This document shows, piece after piece, positions 1-7,732 of a stretch of DNA of 64,000 nt (positions within the stretch are counted from its first letter, which is position 1; the number at the start of each line of letters is the position of its first letter). Both the position numbers and the translations under genes were made by a program. Source of the DNA: Streptomyces spororaveus (GTDB lineage Bacteria > Actinomycetota > Actinomycetes > Streptomycetales > Streptomycetaceae). The notes under the pieces are model-generated. The model worked only from the letters and a program-made list of their open reading frames with translations. It did no database searches and was not told the origin of the DNA. The stretch spans positions 7,205,501 through 7,269,500 of the forward strand of contig NZ_BNED01000005.1 in NCBI RefSeq assembly GCF_016755875.1, read 5' to 3'.

Positions 1-2
1 AC

Positions 3-1328
3 GCCCTCGGCACCGGGCGCGACTTCGAGCACACCGACCGCCTCGCCGCACGGAACTTCGCCGAGCAGGCCCGCGCCGCCGGCGTCCGCCGCATCGTCTA
101 CCTGGGCGGGCTGACCCCCGACGGGGTCCCCGACCGGGACCTCTCGCCCCACCTGCGCTCCCGCGCCGAGGTCGGGCGCATCCTCCTGGACTCCGGGGTC
201 CCCACCACGGTGCTCCGCGCCGCCGTCATCATCGGCTCCGGGTCGGCCTCCTTCGAGATGCTCCGCTACCTGACCGAGCGGCTGCCCGTGATGGTCACCC
301 CCAGCTGGGTTCGCACCCGGATCCAGCCCATCGCCGTCCGCGACGTACTGCGCTACCTGGTCGGGAGCGCCGGCATGCCCGCCGAGGTCAGCCGCGCCTT
401 CGACATCGGCGGCCCCGACGTCCTGACCTACCTCGACATGATGCAGCGCTACGCCAGCGTCGACGGGCTGCCCCAGCGGCTCATCCTGCCCGTACCGGTC
501 CTCACCCCGCGGCTGTCCAGCCACTGGGTCGGCCTGGTCACCCCGGTGCCCCGCGCCATCGCCCGCCCCCTCGCCGAGTCCCTCAAGTACGAGGTCGTCT
601 GCGACGAGCACGACATCGCCACCTGGGTGCCCGACCCGCCCGGCACCCCCCTGGACTTCGACACGGCCCTCACCTACGCCCTCCAGAAGGTCCGCGACGC
701 CCAGGTCGTCACCCGCTGGTCCTCCGCCTCCGTGCCCGGCGCGCCGAGCGACCCGCTGCCCACCGATCCCGACTGGGCCGGCGGGAGCCTCTACTCCGAC
801 GAGCGCGAACGCGTCGTCGAAGCCTCGCCGCAGGCCCTGTGGCGGGTCGTGGAGGGCATCGGCGGGGAGAACGGCTGGTACTCCTTCCCGCTGGCCTGGG
901 CCGTCCGCGGCTGGTTCGACCGGCTCGTCGGGGGTGTCGGACTGCGCCGGGGCCGCCGGGACGCCGCCCACCTGCGGGTCGGCGACTCCCTGGACTTCTG
1001 GCGGGTCGAGGAGATCGAACGCGGCCGACTGCTCAGGCTCCGCGCCGAGATGCGGCTGCCCGGTCTCGCCTGGCTGGAGATGTACGCCGAGCAGGACGAG
1101 GAGGGCCGCACCCGGTACCGGCAGCGGGCCCTCTTCCACCCGCGCGGCCTGGCCGGGCACCTGTACTGGTGGAGCGTCTCGCCCTTCCACGCCGTCGTCT
1201 TCGGGGGCATGGCCCGCAACATCGCGCGCACGGCGGAGGCGGGCGACGACCGCGGCCCGACCGCGTCCGGCGCCGCCGCCGCATCCGGCCCGCCCGCTGC
1301 ATCCGCGGCGGCCGCCCGCGCGGAATGA
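3..1328 (+). CDS. NAD(P)-binding SDR-family protein with C-terminal DUF2867 (5' end outside window)
   Basis: The frame is open from the first bases of the window, so the N-terminal nucleotide-binding part is missing and only about the last 441 residues are present. What remains is an atypical extended-SDR/NmrA-like fold (visible stretches RRIVYLGGL and TTVLRAAVIIGSG) followed from about residue 240 by a DUF2867 region (WAVRGWFDRLVGG, FWRVEE, LEMYAEQ). This is the usual layout of the SDR plus DUF2867 fusion family. Its enzymatic substrate is not known. The C-terminus is an Ala-rich tail. It lies 75 nt upstream of the photolyase gene on the same strand, and may belong with the light-response genes, as such SDRs often sit beside photolyases. 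The identity of the family is fairly safe; the role is not. Confidence 0.8.
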   Translation, partial: ALGTGRDFEHTDRLAARNFAEQARAAGVRRIVYLGGLTPDGVPDRDLSPHLRSRAEVGRILLDSGVPTTVLRAAVIIGSGSASFEMLRYLTERLPVMVTPSWVRTRIQPIAVRDVLRYLVGSAGMPAEVSRAFDIGGPDVLTYLDMMQRYASVDGLPQRLILPVPVLTPRLSSHWVGLVTPVPRAIARPLAESLKYEVVCDEHDIATWVPDPPGTPLDFDTALTYALQKVRDAQVVTRWSSASVPGAPSDPLPTDPDWAGGSLYSDERERVVEASPQALWRVVEGIGGENGWYSFPLAWAVRGWFDRLVGGVGLRRGRRDAAHLRVGDSLDFWRVEEIERGRLLRLRAEMRLPGLAWLEMYAEQDEEGRTRYRQRALFHPRGLAGHLYWWSVSPFHAVVFGGMARNIARTAEAGDDRGPTASGAAAASGPPAASAAAARAE

Positions 1329-1403
1329 CGGTCAAGGCCAGCCCAGCGACCACCGCGCGGCACCTGCGAGTCCGTCCGGTGGCCCGATGCCAGGAGCAGC
1401 ACC

Positions 1404-2783
1404 ATGAACGTCCCGGTCGTCCTGTTCACCTCGGACCTCCGCGTCCACGACCATCCGCCGCTGCGCGCCGCGCTGGGGCAGGGGAACGAGATCGTCCCGC
1501 TCTTCGTCCGGGACCCGGCCGTGGACCGCGCGGGCTTCGCGGCGCCCAACCGGCTCGCCTTCCTCGCGGACTGCCTGACCGGACTCGACTCCGGGCTGCG
1601 CGAGCGCGGCGGCCGGCTCGTGGTGCGCTCGGGTGACCCCGTCGCCGAGGTGTGCTCCGTCGTACGGCAGACCGACGCCGACGAGGTGCACATGGCAGCC
1701 GGGTGCAGCGCCTTCGCCCTGCGCCGAGAGCAGCGGCTGCGCAGTGCCCTGGAGGCCGACGGGCGGCGGCTGTACGTCCACGACGGCGTCGTCACCGCCC
1801 TGCCCGCCGGCGCCGTGACGCCCAGCGGATCCGATCACTTCGCCGTCTTCACCCCGTACTTCAGGCGCTGGTCGGGCGAGCGGCTGCGCGAGCCGCTGGC
1901 GGCGCCGCGCGAGGTCCGGGTGCCCGGCGGGATCCGCTCCGAGGCGCTCCCGTCCCGCGCCGCGGTGCCGTCCGTCTCGGAGGGCCTGGCCACCGGGGGC
2001 GAGCCGGAGGGCCGGCAGAGGCTCACGGACTGGCTGGGGCGGTACGCCGACCGGTACGAGGAGGGCCACGACGACCTGCCCGGCGACGCGACCTCCCGCC
2101 TCTCCCCGTACATCCACTTCGGCGCGGTCTCGGCGGCCGAGGCCGTGCACCGGGCGCGGTCCCGGGGCGGAGCGGGCGCCGAGGCCTTCGTACGGCAGCT
2201 CTGCTGGCGCGACTTCCAGTACCAGCTCCTCGCGGCCCGCCCCGGCGCCGCCGATTCCGACTACCGCACCCGGGACGACCGCTGGCGGCGCGGCAAGGCG
2301 GCCGAGGCCGACCTGCTGGCGTGGAAGAAGGGTCGCACCGGCTACCCCGTGGTGGACGCGGCCATGCGGCAACTCGCCCACGAGGGCTGGATGCCGGGCC
2401 GGGGCCGGCTGCTCGCCGCGTCCTTCCTGACCAAGACGCTGTACATCGACTGGCGCGCCGGAGCCCGCCACTTCCTCGACCTGCTGGTCGACGGCGACGT
2501 GGCCAACAACCAGCTCAACTGGCAGTGGGTGGCCGGTACCGGCACCGACAGCCGCCCCAACCGGGTGCTGAACCCGGTGATCCAGGGCAAGCGCTACGAC
2601 CCCGACGGCGCCTACGTACGGCGCTGGGTCCCGGAACTCGCCGGACTGCCGGGCCCCTCGGTCCACGAGCCCTGGCGGCTGGCCGGCCTGGAACGGGCCC
2701 GGTACGACTACCCGGACCCCCTGGTCGGCCTCCCGGAGGGGCTGGCCCGGTTCCGGCAGGCCCGCGGCAAGGACGGCCCGTGA
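1404..2783 (+). CDS. phr: Deoxyribodipyrimidine photolyase (class I CPD photolyase)
   Basis: A 459-residue protein of the cryptochrome/photolyase family that would repair UV-induced cyclobutane pyrimidine dimers with light. The N-terminal alpha/beta antenna domain begins with VVLFTSDLRVHDHPPLRAAL, and the C-terminal FAD domain holds the family signatures RLSPYIHFG, WRDFQYQL, DAAMRQL, MPGRGR and DGDVANNQLNWQWVAGTGTD with the Asn/Trp-rich FAD-binding core. Length is normal for the class I family. The ATG at 1404 is preceded by an AGGAG at 5-9 nt. It lies 1.0 kb from litR, which fits the known control of phr by LitR/LitS-type light regulators in Streptomyces. The last codons and the following bases form a 16-bp tandem repeat. 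Confidence 0.95.
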   Translation: MNVPVVLFTSDLRVHDHPPLRAALGQGNEIVPLFVRDPAVDRAGFAAPNRLAFLADCLTGLDSGLRERGGRLVVRSGDPVAEVCSVVRQTDADEVHMAAGCSAFALRREQRLRSALEADGRRLYVHDGVVTALPAGAVTPSGSDHFAVFTPYFRRWSGERLREPLAAPREVRVPGGIRSEALPSRAAVPSVSEGLATGGEPEGRQRLTDWLGRYADRYEEGHDDLPGDATSRLSPYIHFGAVSAAEAVHRARSRGGAGAEAFVRQLCWRDFQYQLLAARPGAADSDYRTRDDRWRRGKAAEADLLAWKKGRTGYPVVDAAMRQLAHEGWMPGRGRLLAASFLTKTLYIDWRAGARHFLDLLVDGDVANNQLNWQWVAGTGTDSRPNRVLNPVIQGKRYDPDGAYVRRWVPELAGLPGPSVHEPWRLAGLERARYDYPDPLVGLPEGLARFRQARGKDGP

Positions 2784-2818
2784 CAGGGACGGCCCGTGAC
2801 AGGGACGGCCGGTGACAG
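2771..2818 (+). repeat. 16-bp tandem repeat, three copies, spanning the phr stop codon
   Basis: Three head-to-tail copies of GGACGGCCCGTGACAG start at 2771, 2787 and 2803; the third has one mismatch (GGCCGGTG) and a fourth partial copy follows. Copy 1 contains the photolyase stop codon TGA (2781-2783), so expansion happened at the 3' end of the gene. Function unknown; slippage is the likely origin. Confidence 0.8.
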
Positions 2819-2844
2819 GGGCGGCCCCTGATCCCACCGGCTGT

Positions 2845-2859
2845 CGGCGGTCACCGCCG
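2845..2859. promoter_or_regulatory. Short perfect palindrome before the alpha/beta-hydrolase start
   Basis: CGGCGGTCACCGCCG is a perfect inverted repeat of 7-bp arms around one C, 17 nt upstream of the GTG at 2877. It could be an operator or a weak hairpin for the photolyase transcript; there is no T-run. Low confidence in function. Confidence 0.3.
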
Positions 2860-2876
2860 GGTGCCAGACTGGACGG

Positions 2877-3800
2877 GTGTTCGCAAGACGCCTGGTCCGG
2901 GCCCGTCGCGCGTCCGCCGCCGCTGTCACCCTCGCCGTCTCGCTCGCGCTGTGCGCGGGGGCGGCGGCCCGGGACGACGGTGACGCCCGCCCGGTGGGCA
3001 TCGGCGGCGGCCGCCGCGTGCTGCTGGACTGCCGCGGATCCGGGTCCCCGACGGTGGTGCTCGTGTCCGGTGCCGGGGGTGCGTCGGACGAGTGGACGCA
3101 CATCGCGGACGCCGCGCGTCCGGAGTCCGGCCTGAAGCCGGATCCGTCGGCGGTGCTCCCGCAGGTCGCCCGGTTCACGCGGGTGTGCGCATACGACCGT
3201 CCCGGAACGACCAGGCTGGACGGTACGCCCAACGGCTCGACGCCGGTCACCCAGCCCACCTCGGCGGCAGCGGGCGTCAGGGACCTGCGGGCGGCGCTCG
3301 CCGCGGCCGGCGAGCAGCCGCCGTACGTCCTGGTCGGTGCCTCGTGGGGAGCGATGATCGCCTCGCTGTTCGCGCGGGCCGAACCGGCACGGACCGCCGG
3401 GGTGGTGACCGTCGACGGTGCCTCCCCGTTCCTGAAGGACACCCTGACACCGGCCCAGTGGTCGGCGTGGATGGACAAGATCCGGGCCGCGGACCCCGGG
3501 AAGGGCCTCGAAAGACCCGACTACCCCGCCGCCGTACGGGAGCTGCGCGGGGCGCCGGCCCCGCCACGCGGCCTGCCCGCCGTCGTGCTCACCTCCGACC
3601 ACCCGTGGGACCTCTCGGTCGGAGGCGGATCGACCTGGCCGGCCTGGCTGGCCGCCCAGCGGCGCCTGGCGGACGACCTGCGGGCCCGGCACGTCACCAG
3701 CACCGACAGCGGCCACGGCATCGCCGTCGAGCAGCCGCGACTCGTCGTGCGGGCGATCCTGGACGTGGTCGGGCAGACCCGTGCCGGTCAGGAGCGTTGA
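2877..3800 (+). CDS. Secreted alpha/beta-hydrolase
   Basis: A 307-residue alpha/beta-hydrolase with an N-terminal signal peptide: Arg-rich start, hydrophobic AAAVTLAVSLALCAG, then Ala-rich cleavage region. Core motifs visible are VVLVSGAGG (oxyanion-hole strand), RVCAYDRPGTTRL, the nucleophile elbow VGASWGA (Ser about residue 159) and the late His in DSGHGIAVEQP. It is therefore an exported serine hydrolase of unknown substrate. The start is a GTG at 2877. The 3' end overlaps the 3' end of the convergent litR gene by 13 bp. A role in the light response is suggested only by position. Confidence 0.85.
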   Translation: MFARRLVRARRASAAAVTLAVSLALCAGAAARDDGDARPVGIGGGRRVLLDCRGSGSPTVVLVSGAGGASDEWTHIADAARPESGLKPDPSAVLPQVARFTRVCAYDRPGTTRLDGTPNGSTPVTQPTSAAAGVRDLRAALAAAGEQPPYVLVGASWGAMIASLFARAEPARTAGVVTVDGASPFLKDTLTPAQWSAWMDKIRAADPGKGLERPDYPAAVRELRGAPAPPRGLPAVVLTSDHPWDLSVGGGSTWPAWLAAQRRLADDLRARHVTSTDSGHGIAVEQPRLVVRAILDVVGQTRAGQER

Positions 3801-4834
3801 GGAGCCGCGCCGCCGCCTCCCGCCGGGGCCGTCGCCGCCTCGCACAGTCCGCGCAGCAGGCCCAGGGCCTCCCGCAGCCCGCCGGGGCGCAGCATGCCCG
3901 GGGCGGGTGCGGGGCCCGCCCAGCCCGGGCCGGCCAGGAGGACCGTGGTCCGCGCCCGGGCGCCCTTGACGCCCCAGGCGGTCTCGGCGACATGCCGGGC
4001 CAGGGCGTGGTGCGCGGTGGAGCGGGCCTGGGCCCACAGCACGACCGCGGCGGGCCCGGTCCGGCGTACGGCCTGGTCGAGCGCCTCGGGCGGCACGGCC
4101 GCCCCGAACATCCGGGCGGGTAGGCCCAGTTCGGCGAGACCGGCGGCGAGCGCCTCCAGCGGGAGCGTGTGCTGCTCGCCCGGTACGCACGCCAGCAGGA
4201 TCGGGGGAGCGCTCGCCCGGGGCCCGGACAGCGCCCCGATGCTCACGCGGCGCAGCGCGGTGGAGACGTGCCAGGAGAGCAGGTGCTCGACCTCGACGTA
4301 CTGGTCACCCGAGGTCTCCCACTTGCGCCCGACGGCGTGCAGGGTCGGCACCATCACCTCCTCCCAGGTGGTGACCAGGCCGTACTCGCCGATCAGGGAG
4401 CCGAGCATCTCGTCCATGGTCGGGGAATCGAGGCGGACGGCGGCCCGGCCCAGCCCCCGGCACTCCTGGCGCACATCGCCGAGCGGCAGGCCGTTCCCCG
4501 AGCCGGGCTGACGGGCGGGTGCGGGGGAGGGGGCCGCCGGGGGCGCGGCCGCCACCGACCCCGCGCGGGCGGCGCGCGCGGCCTCCGAGGGCGGCACCCC
4601 CGACGCGGTCAGGCGGCACATCTCCTGCAGGACGGCGATGTCCCCGGGGGTCCACCGCCGGTGTCTGCCGTCCTCGCGGGCGGCCGGCCCGATGCCGTAC
4701 CGCCGGTCCCAGGAGCGCAGGGTCGTGGGGGCGACCCCCAGCCGGCGCGCCACGGCCCCGGTGGTGACGCCGTGCGCGGGGTCGGTGGGGTCTGCGGGGT
4801 CGCCGCGCCCCGCGGGCTGTGCGGGCTCGTTCAT
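3788..4834 (-). CDS. litR: MerR-family light-responsive regulator with B12-binding domain (LitR/CarH type)
   Basis: A 348-residue protein. Residues about 18-85 form a MerR winged helix (VTTGAVARRLGVAPTTLRSW, RRYGIGP, HRRWTPGD). After an Ala/Pro linker comes the four-helix and Rossmann B12-binding region, with the VEVEHLLSWHV segment and PGEQHTLPLE, whose His is the expected lower cobalt ligand. In this family adenosylcobalamin is the chromophore: dark repressor, released by light. The ATG at 4834 is only 99 nt from the divergent ECF sigma gene, the litR/litS arrangement known from Streptomyces coelicolor. The much longer open frame upstream of 4834 runs antisense to litS and is not coding. 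Its 3' end overlaps a convergent hydrolase gene by 13 bp. Confidence 0.9.
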   Translation of the reverse strand: MNEPAQPAGRGDPADPTDPAHGVTTGAVARRLGVAPTTLRSWDRRYGIGPAAREDGRHRRWTPGDIAVLQEMCRLTASGVPPSEAARAARAGSVAAAPPAAPSPAPARQPGSGNGLPLGDVRQECRGLGRAAVRLDSPTMDEMLGSLIGEYGLVTTWEEVMVPTLHAVGRKWETSGDQYVEVEHLLSWHVSTALRRVSIGALSGPRASAPPILLACVPGEQHTLPLEALAAGLAELGLPARMFGAAVPPEALDQAVRRTGPAAVVLWAQARSTAHHALARHVAETAWGVKGARARTTVLLAGPGWAGPAPAPGMLRPGGLREALGLLRGLCEAATAPAGGGGAAPQRS

Positions 4835-4840
4835 GGATCC

Positions 4841-4879
4841 ATCATGCGACGCACAATCGATGCGAGTGGAATCGATGCG
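4841..4879. promoter_or_regulatory. Three direct repeats spaced 15 bp between litR and litS (candidate LitR operator)
   Basis: ATC(G)ATGCG occurs at 4841, 4856 and 4871, an exact 15-bp period. The second and third copies are identical over AATCGATGCG (4855-4864, 4870-4879) and the first lacks one G. The array fills much of the 99-nt divergent promoter region. CarH/LitR proteins are known to bind direct repeats as tetramers, so this is the natural operator candidate; the binding itself is inference. Confidence 0.5.
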
Positions 4880-4933
4880 CGGGTGGGTCGGAATCTGGAC
4901 GGGAACCGGTCCCGGCCCCGAGGAGCAGTCGCC

Positions 4934-5668
4934 ATGACCGCACAGAGTGTCACCGCCCGGCCGTTCCCCGGGTCCGCGTCCCGGGAGCGGCTCCTCGACC
5001 ACGAGGTCGCCGAGGGTTTCGTACGCGGCGACGAGCGGTGCCTGAGCGCCGCGTACCGCCGCTGGGGCGGGCTCGTCCTCACCCTGGCGGCCCGCACCCT
5101 GGGCGATTCCAGGGAGGCCGAGGACGTCAGCCAGCAGGTGTTCCTGGCCGCCTGGCAGGGCCGCGCCACCTACCGGCCGGAGCGCGGCCCGTTCCCCGGA
5201 TGGCTGGTCGGCATCACCCGGCGGAAGACCGCCGACGCGCTCACGGCCCGTACCCGGCGCCTCCACCTGGTCGCCGCCGCCGGGGCCGCCCTGCCCCCCG
5301 CGGGCGAGCCGGTGGCGGGCCCGGAGACCGTCCTGGACCGGCTGCTCGTCACCGGCGAACTGGCCAAACTGCCGGACGCGCAGCGGGAGGTGCTGGCCAT
5401 GGCTTTCTACGCGGACCTCACCCAGGCCCAGATCGCCGAGCGCACCGGACTGCCGCTGGGCACCGTCAAGAGCCACGCCCGGCGCGGGCTGCACCGGATG
5501 CGCCACTGCCTCGGTGGCGAGGCGCGCGGGGGCGGGATCGGGGGCGCCGGCCGGTACCCGGCGCACCCCTCGGAACAAGATCCCATCCGCGGGGCGTCCG
5601 GCACCGAAGTACCCGTGAAACGCCCCGCACCGGCCGTGCGGGGCAGGCGAGCGCGAGGGGTTGAGTGA
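4934..5668 (+). CDS. litS: ECF sigma factor (LitS type)
   Basis: A 244-residue sigma-70 family ECF factor. Region 2 is seen in YRRWGGLVLTLAARTLGD followed by SREAEDVSQQVFLAAW, and region 4 in LPDAQREVLAMAFYADLTQ with the HTH IAERTGLPLGTVKSHARRGL. There is an unstructured basic tail of about 45 residues. The ATG at 4934 has GAGGAG 8 nt upstream; an in-frame ATG at 4844 lies inside the operator repeats and lacks a site. No anti-sigma gene is adjacent, which fits control by repression through LitR rather than by sequestration. The stop overlaps or abuts the next gene, so litS is cotranscribed with the oxidoreductase-DUF1365-methyltransferase-DUF1295 operon that it probably drives. Confidence 0.9.
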   Translation: MTAQSVTARPFPGSASRERLLDHEVAEGFVRGDERCLSAAYRRWGGLVLTLAARTLGDSREAEDVSQQVFLAAWQGRATYRPERGPFPGWLVGITRRKTADALTARTRRLHLVAAAGAALPPAGEPVAGPETVLDRLLVTGELAKLPDAQREVLAMAFYADLTQAQIAERTGLPLGTVKSHARRGLHRMRHCLGGEARGGGIGGAGRYPAHPSEQDPIRGASGTEVPVKRPAPAVRGRRARGVE

Positions 5669-5669
5669 C

Positions 5670-6926
5670 GTGGACCGTCGGAGGGTCGCTGTGGTGGGCG
5701 GGGGCGTGGCTGGGCTGACGGCCGCCCACATCCTGCAGAGCACGTACGACGTGGTGCTGTACGAGGCGGACGACCGCCTCGGCGGCCACGCCCACACCCA
5801 TGAACTGCCCACCCAGGACGCGGGAACGGTCCACGTGGACAGCGGTTTCATCGTGCACAACGAGCGCACCTACCCGCACCTGCTGCGGCTGTTCCGCGAA
5901 CTCGGCGTCACCACCCAGGAATCCGAGATGAGCATGTCCGTGCGGTGCGACGGCTGCGGTCTGGAGTACGCCGGCGCCCGGGGCGCGGCCGGACTGCTCG
6001 GCGGAGGCAACCTGCTGCGCGGCCGCCACCTGAGGATGCTCGCCGAGGTGCCGCGCTTCCACCGCGCCGCCCGGCGGCTGCTCGCCTCCCCCGACAGCGG
6101 GCTGACCCTGGGGGAGTTCCTCGACCGGCGCGGCTTCTCCCGTTACTTCGTCGGCCACTTCGCCATCCCGCTCGTCGCCGCCGTCTGGTCCTGCGCGCCG
6201 GACACGGCCCTCCAGTACCCCGCCCGCTACCTCTTCCGCTTCCTGGCCCACCACGGACTGCTGTCCGTCAAGGGATCCCCGCAGTGGCGTACGGTCACGG
6301 GCGGTTCCGCCGCCTACGTGGCCAAGGCGGCCAAGCACCTCACCTCCGTCCGCACCTCGACCCCGGTGCGGGCCGTCGTGCGCGCCGCCGACCACGCGCG
6401 CGTGCTCACCCCGGACGGCGACTCGACCCCGTACGCGGCCGTGGTCGTCGCCGTCCACCCCGACCAGGCGCTGCGCCTGCTGGCCGATCCGACCGAGGAC
6501 GAGGTCCGGATCCTCGGCGCGTTCGAGTACTCCCGCAACCCCACCGTGCTGCACGGCGACACGTCGCTGCTGCCCCGCTCCGCGCACGCGCGCGCCTCCT
6601 GGAACTACTGGCTCCCCTCCTGCTCCGCCCGGCCCGAGACCGTCCAGGTCAGCTACGACATGAACCGGCTCCAGCGGCTGCCGACTGCCGAGCCGCACAT
6701 CGTCACCCTCAACGCCCGCGGCCGGGTCGACCCCTTCGACGTCATCGCCCGCATGGTGTACGAACACCCCGTCTACACCCCCCGGTCCGTGGCGGCGCAG
6801 CGGGAACTGCCCCGGCTGAACACGTCCGTGACCGCCTTCGCCGGGGCCTACCACGGCTGGGGCTTCCACGAGGACGGCTGCCGCTCCGGCGTCGCCGCGG
6901 CCGAGGCCCTGGGGGTGCGGTGGTGA
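5670..6926 (+). CDS. FAD-dependent oxidoreductase (amine-oxidase/desaturase-like), photo-oxidative operon
   Basis: About 418 residues with an N-terminal Rossmann dinucleotide motif VAVVGGGVAGLTAAHILQ, then YEADDRLGGHAHTH, the FAD-binding signature of the phytoene desaturase/amine oxidase clan, and a C-terminal FAD segment GAYHGWGFHEDGCRSG. The family always travels with DUF1365 and a CFA-like methyltransferase. Related genes in Rhodobacter are singlet-oxygen induced and linked to furan fatty acid formation. The GTG at 5670 is preferred because a GAGGGG run lies about 10 nt upstream; a TTG at 5661, overlapping the litS stop, is the alternative. The 3' end overlaps the next gene by GTGA. Confidence 0.88.
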   Translation: MDRRRVAVVGGGVAGLTAAHILQSTYDVVLYEADDRLGGHAHTHELPTQDAGTVHVDSGFIVHNERTYPHLLRLFRELGVTTQESEMSMSVRCDGCGLEYAGARGAAGLLGGGNLLRGRHLRMLAEVPRFHRAARRLLASPDSGLTLGEFLDRRGFSRYFVGHFAIPLVAAVWSCAPDTALQYPARYLFRFLAHHGLLSVKGSPQWRTVTGGSAAYVAKAAKHLTSVRTSTPVRAVVRAADHARVLTPDGDSTPYAAVVVAVHPDQALRLLADPTEDEVRILGAFEYSRNPTVLHGDTSLLPRSAHARASWNYWLPSCSARPETVQVSYDMNRLQRLPTAEPHIVTLNARGRVDPFDVIARMVYEHPVYTPRSVAAQRELPRLNTSVTAFAGAYHGWGFHEDGCRSGVAAAEALGVRW

Positions 6927-7732
6927 CCGGCACCTCTGCGCGGCCGGCCGCCCCGCCCCACGTCCCGGCCCTCTACGCGTGCACCGTGGCCCACACCCGC
7001 ACCACCCCCGTCCGCCACGCCTTCCAGCAGCGCACCTACCTGTGGCTCATCGACATCGACGAGCCGCCGCGCATACCCCGGGCGCTGCGCCCGCTGGCCC
7101 GGTTCGACGCCCGCGACCACTTCGGCGGCGAGGCCCCCACCCTGCGGGCCGGCCTGGAGGCACAGCTGTCCGCCCACGGGATCGAGAACGCGGACGGACG
7201 CATCCTGATGCTCGCCCACGCCCGGGTCCTCGGGCACGTCTTCAACCCGCTCACCCTCTACTGGTGCCACGACCGCGCCGGTACCCCGGTCTGCGTCGTG
7301 GCCGAGGTCCACAACACCTACGGCGAGCGCCACTGCTACCTGCTGCGCCCCGGCGCCGACTCGCTGGCCGAGGTGCCCAAGGACTTCTACGTCTCGCCGT
7401 TCTTCGCGGTCGAGGGCTTCTACCGGATGCGGCTGCCCGTCCCCGGCGACGACCTCGACCTGACCGTGCAACTGCGCCACGACGACGGGACCTGCCCCTT
7501 CACCGCGACCGTGCGGGGCACCCACCGGCCGGCCGGTGCCCGCGCCCTGCTCGGCGCCGCCCTGCGGCACCCGTGGTCCACCGCCCGCGTCTCCGCCGGC
7601 ATCCGCTTCCACGGGATCCGCCTCCTCCTCCGCGGCCTCCCGGTCCGCCCCCGCCCCGTCCGTTCCGTCGGCGCCGTCCCTCCCGTCAGCGCCGTCCCTC
7701 CCGTCCGTCACCCGCAGGAAGGCACCCTGTGA
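6923..7732 (+). CDS. DUF1365 family protein
   Basis: A 269-residue DUF1365 protein (ALYACTVAHTRTTPVRHAF, FNPLTLYWCHD, EVHNTYGERHCYLL, KDFYVSPFF). The biochemical role is not established; it is nearly always encoded between the FAD oxidoreductase and the CFA-like methyltransferase, suggesting action on the same modified fatty acid. The GTG start at 6923 overlaps the upstream TGA by 4 nt and the 3' end overlaps the next start by 4 nt, so translation is coupled on both sides. The C-terminal 30 residues are a low-complexity Arg/Pro/Val tail (PVRSVGAVPPVSAVPPV) with an internal duplication. Confidence 0.88.
   Translation: MTGTSARPAAPPHVPALYACTVAHTRTTPVRHAFQQRTYLWLIDIDEPPRIPRALRPLARFDARDHFGGEAPTLRAGLEAQLSAHGIENADGRILMLAHARVLGHVFNPLTLYWCHDRAGTPVCVVAEVHNTYGERHCYLLRPGADSLAEVPKDFYVSPFFAVEGFYRMRLPVPGDDLDLTVQLRHDDGTCPFTATVRGTHRPAGARALLGAALRHPWSTARVSAGIRFHGIRLLLRGLPVRPRPVRSVGAVPPVSAVPPVRHPQEGTL

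Noticed and set aside
1332..4190. Open frame of 952 codons on the minus strand over the photolyase and hydrolase
   Set aside because: Antisense shadow of two well-supported genes; no motifs and no ribosome site.
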